Positions 7,335-13,404 of a stretch of DNA of 45,757 nt are shown one piece after another. Location of the stretch: positions 1-45,757 of the forward strand of contig MSHD01000062.1 in NCBI GenBank assembly GCA_001941045.1, read 5' to 3'. The stretch's first letter is position 1, and each line of letters starts with the position of its first letter. Below the pieces are notes generated by a model. It saw nothing but the letters and a program-made list of their open reading frames with translations, ran no database searches and was not told where the DNA came from. This DNA is from Lachnospiraceae bacterium Zagget2 (lineage in GTDB: Bacteria > Bacillota > Clostridia > Lachnospirales > Lachnospiraceae). Both the position numbers and the translations under genes were made by a program.

Positions 7335-7363
7335 ATCATATCGCATTGCTAGCAAGTTGTCAA
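7335..7363 (-). promoter_or_regulatory. Sigma-70 promoter of the minus-strand operon with operator in spacer
   Basis: On the minus strand TTGACA (7363-7358) and TATGAT (7340-7335) are exactly 17 bp apart, and the palindrome TTGCTAGCAA (7346-7355) fills the spacer. A protein bound there would block RNA polymerase. It reads into the J-domain gene, about 80 bp downstream. Confidence 0.75.
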
Positions 7364-7422
7364 GTCGGCAAAATTCACAAATTGCTAGCAACTTTTTTGT
7401 GCAAATTGCCGATTGCTAGCAA
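7346..7422. promoter_or_regulatory. Three TTGCTAGCAA operators between divergent promoters
   Basis: Perfect 10-bp palindromes lie at 7346-7355, 7382-7391 and 7413-7422. The first is inside the minus-strand promoter and the third abuts the -35 box of the plus-strand promoter. Centre spacings are 36 and 31 bp. The neighbouring ribbon-helix-helix protein is the obvious candidate ligand (inference). Confidence 0.8.
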
Positions 7423-7423
7423 T

Positions 7424-7452
7424 TTGACTTGCCGCGCTGGCAAGTGTATAAT
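7424..7452 (+). promoter_or_regulatory. Sigma-70 promoter of the ribbon-helix-helix gene
   Basis: TTGACT at 7424-7429, a 17-bp spacer and a perfect TATAAT at 7447-7452, 23 bp before the ATG at 7476. AGGAGGTGA at 7461-7469 is the ribosome binding site. The third operator ends one base upstream of the -35 box, so occupancy should repress it. Confidence 0.8.
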
Positions 7453-7475
7453 CATTTTCAGGAGGTGAAGCCATA

Positions 7476-7700
7476 ATGGAAAATTCAGCAGTGAAGAAAA
7501 AAAATAACTACAGCCCCAGGAAGAATAAGTATACACAAAAATATATACACGACAATTACAAACAATTATCTATCCGGCTGCCGATCGAGGGCGAGATCAC
7601 CAGGGAAACGATAGCAGCAGCGGCGAAGAAAGAAGGATACAGCACAAATGCTTATATCATACAAGCCATAAAAGAACATATGGCGAAAATGAATACTTGA
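7476..7700 (+). CDS. Ribbon-helix-helix (Arc/MetJ-type) DNA-binding protein, 74 aa
   Basis: ATG at 7476 has a near-perfect AGGAGGTGA site. The N-terminal 30 residues are a basic, flexible arm rich in Lys and Asn. The rest is a ribbon-helix-helix fold: strand 'KQLSIRLP', helix 'TRETIAAAAKKEG', turn, helix 'STNAYIIQAIKEHMAK'. Such proteins bind short palindromes as dimers or higher oligomers, with the beta strand in the major groove. Three TTGCTAGCAA sites lie just upstream, covering both this gene's promoter and the divergent operon's promoter. I infer it is an autorepressor that also silences the J-domain operon. Confidence 0.8.
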   Translation: MENSAVKKKNNYSPRKNKYTQKYIHDNYKQLSIRLPIEGEITRETIAAAAKKEGYSTNAYIIQAIKEHMAKMNT

Positions 7701-7725
7701 AATCCCGTCGCTTATCTGGTAGAAT

Positions 7726-7759
7726 AATAACGGCGGTTGACGGGAAACCCGCCGCTATT
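7726..7759 (+). other. Hairpin after the ribbon-helix-helix gene with alternative pairing
   Basis: AATAACGGCGG and CCGCCGCTATT pair over 10 of 11 positions. An upstream CCCGTC (7704-7709) can instead pair with GACGGG (7739-7744) inside the loop, so two mutually exclusive folds exist. No immediate T-tract follows. Possible attenuator or transcript end. Confidence 0.4.
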
Positions 7760-7780
7760 ACGTGAAGCTTTTTTAGCGCG

Positions 7781-7816
7781 TCGGCGTTCAGTGTGGTGAC
7801 TGGACGCCGATTTTTT
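7781..7816 (+). terminator. Strong intrinsic terminator
   Basis: TCGGCGTTCAG pairs with CTGGACGCCGA (one wobble), loop TGTGGTGA, followed by six T at 7811-7816. It ends transcription of the ribbon-helix-helix gene and overlaps the stop codon of the minus-strand small gene. Confidence 0.85.
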
Positions 7817-7943
7817 ATGCGCTTATCTTGAAACTACGGATGATATCCGCGGCTTCTTGGTTTCCCGTTCGAAGTTCTACCAGTTGAGCGATCGCTTCTA
7901 ACAGCTGGTTCATCATGCCGTTCGTCATACGCTCCACCTCCAT
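7815..7943 (-). CDS. Unannotated small protein, 42 aa
   Basis: On the minus strand ATG at 7943 is preceded by GGAGGT with eight bases spacing. The frame reads MEVERMTNGMMNQLLEAI and so on to a TAA at 7815-7817. A second in-frame ATG at codon 6 has its own GGAGGT, so two starts are possible. The product is an amphipathic helix-rich peptide (QLLEAIAQLVELRTG, ADIIRSFKIS) without a membrane segment. A promoter fits about 100 bp upstream (8072-8043). It could be a regulator or an oligomerisation peptide; no family recognised. Double ribosome binding sites and a promoter argue it is real. Confidence 0.55.
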   Translation of the reverse strand: MEVERMTNGMMNQLLEAIAQLVELRTGNQEAADIIRSFKISA

Positions 7944-8042
7944 GGCTTTTTACCTCCCCGTCCAAGGTGTAGGATGCCGATTATTTCACGATCGGCGGTT
8001 GTCTCTGTTTGCTCCGTCGGCGGTCGTCCCGTCGATGCGGCG

Positions 8043-8072
8043 ACTATAGCACGCCGAAAAATCCGCAGTCAA
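8043..8072 (-). promoter_or_regulatory. Candidate promoter for the 42-aa minus-strand gene
   Basis: On the minus strand TTGACT (8072-8067), 18-bp spacer, TATAGT (8048-8043). It would give a leader of about 93 bases containing a CCGAT...ATCGG hairpin before the GGAGGT site of the gene at 7943. Confidence 0.5.
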
Positions 8073-8098
8073 GCCCCCAAATTTTCCGCCGGAACCGT

Positions 8099-8130
8099 AC
8101 ACAAGGTCCCCCTAAAGGGGGACTTTGTGT
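8099..8130. other. 14-bp near-perfect inverted repeat (strong hairpin)
   Basis: ACACAAGGTCCCCC at 8099-8112 and GGGGGACTTTGTGT at 8117-8130 around a TAAA loop, with one G-T pair. No T-tract follows on either strand. It stands alone in a non-coding stretch between the small minus-strand promoter and the minisatellite. It could be a recombination, replication or RNA-processing signal. Confidence 0.7.
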
Positions 8131-8187
8131 AGAAAAATCGACGAATTTTCTGGGCAAATTTTGTGCAAAATGCCGAACGTTAAAAAT

Positions 8188-8204
8188 CAGGAGCGTAGCT
8201 CCTG
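8188..8204. other. Perfect 7-bp hairpin at the edge of the minisatellite
   Basis: CAGGAGC-GTA-GCTCCTG lies three bases before the first 14-bp repeat unit. With the larger hairpin at 8099-8130 it gives this non-coding stretch a structured left edge. Confidence 0.6.
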
Positions 8205-8206
8205 GA

Positions 8207-8542
8207 CAGGCCAGCGCCAACAGACCAGCACCAGCAGGCCAGCGCCAGCAGACCAGCACCAGCAGATCAGCACCAGCAGACCAGCGCCAGCAGGCCAGCG
8301 CCAGCAGGCCAGCATCAGCAGGCCAGCATCAGCAGGCCGACACCAGCAGGCCGACACCAGCAGGCCGGCGCCAGCAGACCAGCACCAGCAGGCCAGCACC
8401 AGCAGGCCAGCACCAGCAGGCCGACACCAGCAGGCCAGCACCAGCAGGCCGGCACCAGCAGGCCGGCGCCAGCAGGCCGACACCAGCAGACCAGCATCAG
8501 CAGATCAGCATCAGCAGATCAGCACCAGCAGATCAGCACCAG
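8207..8542. repeat. 14-bp minisatellite, 24 tandem units
   Basis: Twenty-four contiguous units with consensus CAGRYCRRCRYCAG (most often CAGGCCAGCACCAG), no partial unit and no indel, 336 bp in total. Positions 1-3, 6, 9, 12 and 13 are invariant. Positions 4, 5, 7, 8, 10 and 11 vary, and every difference is a transition (A/G or C/T); the first unit also ends in A. Because 14 is not a multiple of three and the unit lacks stops, several overlapping frames on both strands are open; I do not regard these as genes. Confidence 0.9.
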
Positions 8543-8752
8543 TCCTACACTACAGCCCTACACTCCACCACCAATAGCAGCCACCTCTCAAGATTCAAGA
8601 ATCTAACTCTATGACCTTCTCTATTGACAATAGGTACTGGGAACGCGCCTGTAAGAATTGCGGGTTCAGGAGCGCAAAATTTGGCTAGGTTTGTATGGAA
8701 AATTCCATTTCCGCCCGTATGGTCCGAAAATAAAGGGTGGGGTCAAAAATAA

Positions 8753-8781
8753 TTGTCTGGAGACATAAAAGGATGTATAAT
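8753..8781 (+). promoter_or_regulatory. Promoter of the lipoprotein gene
   Basis: TTGTCT at 8753-8758, 17-bp spacer, perfect TATAAT at 8776-8781. It reads into AGGAGGATC and the ATG at 8818. The 8543-8752 stretch before it holds only a CTATTGACAATAG palindrome at 8621-8633 that I can point to. Confidence 0.7.
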
Positions 8782-8827
8782 TTTGGAAACAAAATACCAC
8801 ACAGGAGGATCTTGAAAATGGCAGTGT

Positions 8828-9940
8828 ATGAAAAACTCAGAAAATTTATGGGGGGGGGTAAAAAATAACAGACAATTCAAGACGGCGCTGTGCGCTGTCC
8901 TTATCTGCTTTATATTAAGTGGGTGCTCAGATAATAGCGCAAAGCTTCCCTTCGGGAGCAGTGATCGGAGCGGCATGTCCTACGAGGAAGCGCTGGCACA
9001 GTTGGAGGATGCCGGATTCACAAACATAACGGCGGAAGCATCTTCGACAACGAGTAAAGACCGTGACGGAATGCTCCAGACGGTTAAGGTAGACGGTAGC
9101 ACAACATTCAAAGAGGGAGATTGGGAAGAAAAGGATGTAGAAATTCTCCTGACATATTACGAGTTGGAGCAGTATGAAGTTGCTTTGAATGTGGATACAG
9201 AAGGGGAGGAGGGAAAACCTGAATTTATTGTGAGCACGAATCTGCCGGATGATGTAGAACTTACATTAACGCTTTCTGGCGATGGAGATTATTCAGGGCA
9301 GCAGATTGTGGCAATAGAAGACGGGATGGCAGCGAGCAGCGCATTTACGACGGGATATGAGGAAGCACTTCCGGCTGGCGAGTATATCCTGGCAATTACT
9401 ATGCGGATGGAAGATCAGCCAAGCGGATTCTTTACCGGAACAAAGGGAGCATCTGTATTAGGCTCAGACGGGGAGTGCATGATCGGCGACTATGTGGTGG
9501 ACGACGAGGATAGCGGCGGTAAATACATATATGCAGAATTTGATTACACGTCGGAATATGAAGAACCGGAGCCGGTAAGCAAAGAAGAACTGTTGCAGAC
9601 AATAGAAGATGCAGTAAAGGAAGGGTTCGGAGACAACTGCGAGGTTGTGATGGATGATTACGGTTACACCGCGAATGTATGGCAAAGCGGAGTGGCAATG
9701 CTCGCGATGTTGGCGCAGACCGGAGCATCTGAATACCTTGATGAATGGGATTCCATGGTAGACTCAACGGAGTATGCAGCTTCGTCTATAAAACTTTTGC
9801 TTATGAGCGCAGGGTATAGTGATATGATGATTGTTATAAATATCATGAACGACCAGAACACAGATTACACGCTCCTTACCGTGGTGGATGGAACCACATA
9901 TTATGATTACGTAAATGGGATAGATTTACTGGGTGGTTGA
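8828..9940 (+). CDS. Lipoprotein with PASTA-like region, out of frame with its ribosome binding site
   Basis: As written, the long frame opens at ATG 8828 (370 aa), 18 bases beyond GGAGG, too far for normal initiation. The well-placed ATG is 8818, whose frame (MAVYEKLRKFMGGGKK) stops at 8868 after a run of nine G (8850-8858). Removing one G joins the two frames, giving MAVYEKLRKFMGGVKNN and then a hydrophobic signal 'ALCAVLICFILSGC' with a lipobox (LSGC). After cleavage the Cys would be lipidated. Residues about 50-95 ('SYEEALAQLEDAGFTNI...') look like a PASTA repeat; the rest is an acidic extracellular domain. It has its own promoter and lies outside the late operon, like a lysogenic-conversion gene. 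Expression may be phase-variable. Confidence 0.75.
   Translation: MKNSENLWGGVKNNRQFKTALCAVLICFILSGCSDNSAKLPFGSSDRSGMSYEEALAQLEDAGFTNITAEASSTTSKDRDGMLQTVKVDGSTTFKEGDWEEKDVEILLTYYELEQYEVALNVDTEGEEGKPEFIVSTNLPDDVELTLTLSGDGDYSGQQIVAIEDGMAASSAFTTGYEEALPAGEYILAITMRMEDQPSGFFTGTKGASVLGSDGECMIGDYVVDDEDSGGKYIYAEFDYTSEYEEPEPVSKEELLQTIEDAVKEGFGDNCEVVMDDYGYTANVWQSGVAMLAMLAQTGASEYLDEWDSMVDSTEYAASSIKLLLMSAGYSDMMIVINIMNDQNTDYTLLTVVDGTTYYDYVNGIDLLGG
8850..8858 (+). repeat. G9 homopolymer at the start of the lipoprotein gene
   Basis: Nine consecutive G, 32 bases after the properly spaced ATG. At G9 the ribosome meets TAA at 8866-8868; at G8 (or G11) it would enter the lipoprotein frame. Such tracts are classical slipped-strand mispairing sites but are also a common sequencing-error type. 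Confidence 0.8.
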
Positions 9941-10030
9941 TGCAGACTATAAAAAATAAAAAAATTATAAAATTTTGAAAAGTTAGCAACTTTCGCAGGG
10001 TATCCGTGCTAAAATAATACAATCCAAAAT

Positions 10031-10058
10031 AAGCCCGTGGCAAGACGCCGCGGGCTTT
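10031..10058 (+). terminator. Hairpin before the packaging genes
   Basis: AAGCCCGTGGC pairs with GCCGCGGGCTT (one wobble) around AAGAC, followed by only a short T run. It probably ends the lipoprotein transcript. The preceding 90 bases are AT-rich and may hold the late promoter, but no box pair is convincing. Confidence 0.6.
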
Positions 10059-10087
10059 GTCATGGGAAAAATTCGGAGGAGAACTGG

Positions 10088-10843
10088 ATGCCGAAGCGGA
10101 GCGACAAGCGCGATTCCGTAAAGGCTGAATACATCGCCCGGAAGAGTAAAGGCGAGAGCGTAAACCTGCGTGAACTGGCGGAGGAGATGGAAGTCAACTA
10201 CCAGTCGTTGCGGAAGTGGAAGCAGACGGACAAGTGGGACGAGTCTTTGCCAAAGCGGACGCGGGGAGGGCAGCCGGGGAATAGGAACAGCGCGGGAAAG
10301 AAAAATGCAGCGGGGAGCCACAAGGGCGCGCCGCGGGGAAATAAGAACGCAGAAAAGGACGGGGCTTACAGCGCTGTCTTTTTTGATATGTTGACGGACA
10401 GCGAGAAGGAGCTGGCGGAAAAGACGCCGACCGGGAGCAGGGCGGCACTGGAACACGAGCTGCAGATCCTGAAAGTGCGGGAGCACCGGATACTGGAAAA
10501 GATCGCGAAGTACGAGAGCGAACCGGAGGACACGCTGTATATCAATAGCCTGCTGGACATGCGCGTTCCGGCAGGGAAAGGAAAGAACAAGCAGGACGGC
10601 GCGGAGCAGTCTATGGGAATGTACAACAAGGGCAGCGCCTTTGCGCGGTCATTGAAATTACAGGAAGAACTCTATAAAGTCCAAGGGCGGATCGCGACGA
10701 TCGCGAACAGTCTTCGGGCATTGGAGGAGAGTGACCGCCGGATGGAAATCGAAAAGAAGAAACTGGAGATTCTGGAAATGCGCGCGACCGGAGCGATCGA
10801 GATCGCGGAGCCGGACGGTGGCGAGGATGTGGATATGCTGTAA
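10088..10843 (+). CDS. Phage terminase small subunit (YqaS-like)
   Basis: ATG at 10088 with GGAGGAG upstream; 251 aa. Residues 1-55 carry a basic N-terminus and a helix-turn-helix, 'NLRELAEEMEVNYQSLRKWK'. The next segment has the family's hallmark 'GGQPGNRNSAG' and 'GAPRGNKNAEKDGAYS' glycine/asparagine-rich motifs. Helical and coiled-coil segments follow. Small terminases bind pac or cos DNA and hand it to the large subunit. A Nu1-like gene follows directly, so two candidate DNA-recognition subunits are encoded here. Confidence 0.75.
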   Translation: MPKRSDKRDSVKAEYIARKSKGESVNLRELAEEMEVNYQSLRKWKQTDKWDESLPKRTRGGQPGNRNSAGKKNAAGSHKGAPRGNKNAEKDGAYSAVFFDMLTDSEKELAEKTPTGSRAALEHELQILKVREHRILEKIAKYESEPEDTLYINSLLDMRVPAGKGKNKQDGAEQSMGMYNKGSAFARSLKLQEELYKVQGRIATIANSLRALEESDRRMEIEKKKLEILEMRATGAIEIAEPDGGEDVDML

Positions 10844-10862
10844 AGCCTGGGAGCGATGAAGG

Positions 10863-11342
10863 ATGAAGCTGTACACGAGTAAGGTAGTAGCCCAGTGGCT
10901 CGGACTGACGGAGAGAAGAATCCGGCAGCTGCGAGACGAGGGCGTGATTGCGGAGGACAGGCAGGGGCTGTACGACCTGCAGCCGACGGTCCTGCGCTAT
11001 ATCAAGTATCTGGGTGGAGCAGGCAAGGAGAGCCTGCAAACAGAGCGGATGAAACTGACCGCAGAGAAGCGCAAGGCTGCGGAGATGGACAACGAACAGC
11101 GCCGCGGGGAGCTTCACAGCACAGCGGACATCGAGACTGGCATCAAAACAATGTGCCTGAATATCCGGAGCCGCTTTCTCACGCTTCCCGCAAAACTGTC
11201 TCCTGCGCTGGCGGCAGCAGGAGGGGATCAAACAGAGATCTTCGACATCCTCAAGGAAGCGGTCGATGAAGCGCTGGAAGAACTGAGTGATTACAGGGTG
11301 GCGCTGGCAGCGCGGGACGATGATGAAGCAGAAGACGGTTGA
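10863..11342 (+). CDS. Nu1-like DNA-packaging protein (second small terminase candidate)
   Basis: ATG at 10863; 159 aa. The N-terminus 'YTSKVVAQWLGLTERRIRQLRDEGVI' is the winged helix-turn-helix of lambda gpNu1-type proteins, which bind cosB. It is followed by a helical linker rich in Lys and Glu and a C-terminal acidic region that in lambda contacts the large subunit. Its 3' end overlaps the start of the GpA-type large terminase, as expected for a lambda-like packaging pair. Confidence 0.75.
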   Translation: MKLYTSKVVAQWLGLTERRIRQLRDEGVIAEDRQGLYDLQPTVLRYIKYLGGAGKESLQTERMKLTAEKRKAAEMDNEQRRGELHSTADIETGIKTMCLNIRSRFLTLPAKLSPALAAAGGDQTEIFDILKEAVDEALEELSDYRVALAARDDDEAEDG

Positions 11343-13158
11343 TATACCAAAGGCCACAGTTGATATGCTGGCACGGTGTATCTCGCTCCTGAAACCGCCG
11401 CCAGAGTTGACGCTTTCCCAGTGGGCGGATAAGTACCGCGTACTGTCTGCGGAGAGCAGTGCGGAGCCGGGGCGCTGGCATACAGATAAAGCGCCATATC
11501 AGAAGGAGATCATGGACGCGATCGGAGATCCGCATGTGCGGCGGGTTGTTATCATGTGTGCGGCACAGCTGGGGAAGACAGAGCTGCTGCTGAATATCCT
11601 CGGATATTTCATGGCATATTCACCAGCGCCGATTTTGGTGATGCAGCCGACGCTTGACATGGGGCAGACCTTTTCCAAGGACCGGCTGGCTCCGATGCTG
11701 CGGGATACACCGGCGCTGCAGGGGCTGGTCGATGTGAAAAGCCGGTACTCCGGGAACACGATCATGAAAAAGAACTTTCCGGGTGGACATGTGACGATTG
11801 TCGGTGCGAACAGCGCCACCGGGCTTGCAAGCCGCCCGATCAAGGTTCTCCTGGCCGACGAGGTAGACCGTTATCCAGGCAGCGCCGGGACAGAGGGCGA
11901 TCCGCTGTCACTGGCACAAAAGAGACAGACAACCTTCTGGGATAAAAAGACGGTTATGGTTTCGACGCCAGTGATTAAGAATCACAGCAGAATCGAGACG
12001 GAGTTCAACCAGTCTACCAAGGAGGAGTGGTATGTACCGTGTCCAGAGTGCGGGCATTATCAGCCGCTTGTGTGGGCGAACATTCGCTTTGATCCAGAGG
12101 ACCAGAGCAAGGACGTAACCTATGTGTGCGAGCGCTGCGGATGCATTTCAGGAGAGTACAGTTGGAAAGCCCAGGAGATTAACGGGAAGTTCGTCGCGGA
12201 GAATCCGGAGGCGGAGACGCGGGGATTCCACCTGAATACTCTGGCGTCAACCTTCTGCAGCTGGAAAGAGGTCGTACAGAAATTCCTGGTGGCGAAGGAA
12301 CAGCTCGACCAGGGGAATCCGGAGGGCATGAAGGTATGGACCAATACGGAGCTGGGCGAGACATGGGAGGAAATGGGCGAGCGTGTGGAAGACGCGGAGC
12401 TTGTCAACCGCCGGGAAATCTACAGCGCCGATGTGCCTGATGATGTGCTGGTGCTGACGGCAGGAGTCGACGTGCAGGACGACCGCTTCGAGGTGGAAGT
12501 TGTCGGCTGGGGTGTCGGCAAGGAGAGCTGGGGTATCCGTTACCAGAAGATTTTCGGGGATATGCTCGGAAAACGGATATGGGACGAGCTGGACGAATTT
12601 CTCCTGCAGAGTTTCGCAAAGGAGGACGGGACGCGGCTTTCCATCATGGCCGCCTGTATCGACAGCGGAGGCCACCACACGAACCAGGTATACAAATTTA
12701 CCAAGGAGCGCTGGGAGCGCCGTGTGTGGGCGATCAAGGGAAAGGGCGGCGCGGATGCGCCATATTATCGGAACCCGTCAACCAACAACCGCGAGAAGAC
12801 GCCGCTTTTCATCATCGGCGTAGACGCGGGAAAGGCATTGATCTACCAGAGGCTGAAACGCGAGACGAAGGGACCGAACTATTGTCACTTCCCGCTGAAT
12901 GAGGAGGCGGGATACAACGAGGAGTATTTCAAAGGGCTGACCAGTGAGCAGATGGTGGTACGCTTCCGGAAAGGCCGGAGCGTCGTTGTGTGGGAACTGC
13001 GGGACGAGCGGAATAAACGGAATGAGCCGCTGGACGTCCGGAATTATGCGACGGCGGCACTGGAGATTGCGAACCCTGTGTTGCAGAAACCGGATGCCGC
13101 AGCGCCGCCGAGAGTTCACAAGGCAGGCAGGCGGCAGATCACAGGAGGAATTGTATAG
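11323..13158 (+). CDS. Terminase large subunit, lambda GpA family
   Basis: The start is taken as ATG 11323 (MKQKTVDIPK), overlapping the Nu1-like gene; the frame is open from 11287. About 611 aa. The ATPase domain has 'CAAQLGKTE' (Walker A-like, as in GpA) and 'VLLADEVDRYP' (Walker B). A zinc-binding insert has CPECGHYQ and CERCGC. The nuclease part starts at 'GVDVQDDRFEVEVVGWG', with further conserved acidic residues ('CIDSGGHHT', 'IGVDAGKA'). The enzyme cuts concatemers and pumps DNA into proheads. This is a lambda-type rather than a P2-type terminase. Confidence 0.9.
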   Translation: MKQKTVDIPKATVDMLARCISLLKPPPELTLSQWADKYRVLSAESSAEPGRWHTDKAPYQKEIMDAIGDPHVRRVVIMCAAQLGKTELLLNILGYFMAYSPAPILVMQPTLDMGQTFSKDRLAPMLRDTPALQGLVDVKSRYSGNTIMKKNFPGGHVTIVGANSATGLASRPIKVLLADEVDRYPGSAGTEGDPLSLAQKRQTTFWDKKTVMVSTPVIKNHSRIETEFNQSTKEEWYVPCPECGHYQPLVWANIRFDPEDQSKDVTYVCERCGCISGEYSWKAQEINGKFVAENPEAETRGFHLNTLASTFCSWKEVVQKFLVAKEQLDQGNPEGMKVWTNTELGETWEEMGERVEDAELVNRREIYSADVPDDVLVLTAGVDVQDDRFEVEVVGWGVGKESWGIRYQKIFGDMLGKRIWDELDEFLLQSFAKEDGTRLSIMAACIDSGGHHTNQVYKFTKERWERRVWAIKGKGGADAPYYRNPSTNNREKTPLFIIGVDAGKALIYQRLKRETKGPNYCHFPLNEEAGYNEEYFKGLTSEQMVVRFRKGRSVVVWELRDERNKRNEPLDVRNYATAALEIANPVLQKPDAAAPPRVHKAGRRQITGGIV

Positions 13159-13394
13159 TGGCAGTATTTACCAAGACATTATGCACACAGAAGCTGAATA
13201 CATGGCTGGCCGCGGAGGAGAGTATCGCGACAGGCCAGAGTTACCAGATCGGGAGCAGGTCGCTCACCAGGGCGGATCTCGAAGCGGTCCGCGAGGAGAT
13301 AGAGTACTGGGCAGGGAAGCTGGCAGAAGTGGAAGCAGAGGAGGCAGCAGGCGGACGAAACCGGCTGTACCACTTTGTAGCCAGGGACGTATAG
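13158..13394 (+). CDS. gpW/DUF6148-like head-tail joining protein, 78 aa
   Basis: GTG at 13158 with AGGAGG nine bases upstream. The pattern 'LNTWLAAEESIATGQSYQIGSRSLTRADLEAVREEIEYW' (quoted here only in pieces: WLAAEE, GQSYQIG, LTRADL, EEIEYW) is that of the small proteins placed between large terminase and portal in lambda-like phages. The lambda counterpart gpW closes the filled head. It is a short alpha+beta protein with a helical C-terminus. Position and length support the call. Confidence 0.7.
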   Translation: MAVFTKTLCTQKLNTWLAAEESIATGQSYQIGSRSLTRADLEAVREEIEYWAGKLAEVEAEEAAGGRNRLYHFVARDV

Positions 13395-13404
13395 GGAGGA
13401 AGAC

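Noticed and set aside
8207-8542. CRISPR array
   Set aside because: Units are contiguous without spacers and there are no cas genes in the window.
8207-8542. Diversity-generating retroelement variable region
   Set aside because: No reverse transcriptase and no template repeat; the changes are transitions at both purine and pyrimidine sites rather than adenine-specific.
8009-8614. Open frames of 60-201 codons across the 14-bp repeat on both strands, with Gln/Ala/Pro/Ser-rich translations
   Set aside because: They are open only because the repeat lacks stops; period 14 keeps several frames open at once, and none has a ribosome binding site or conserved start.
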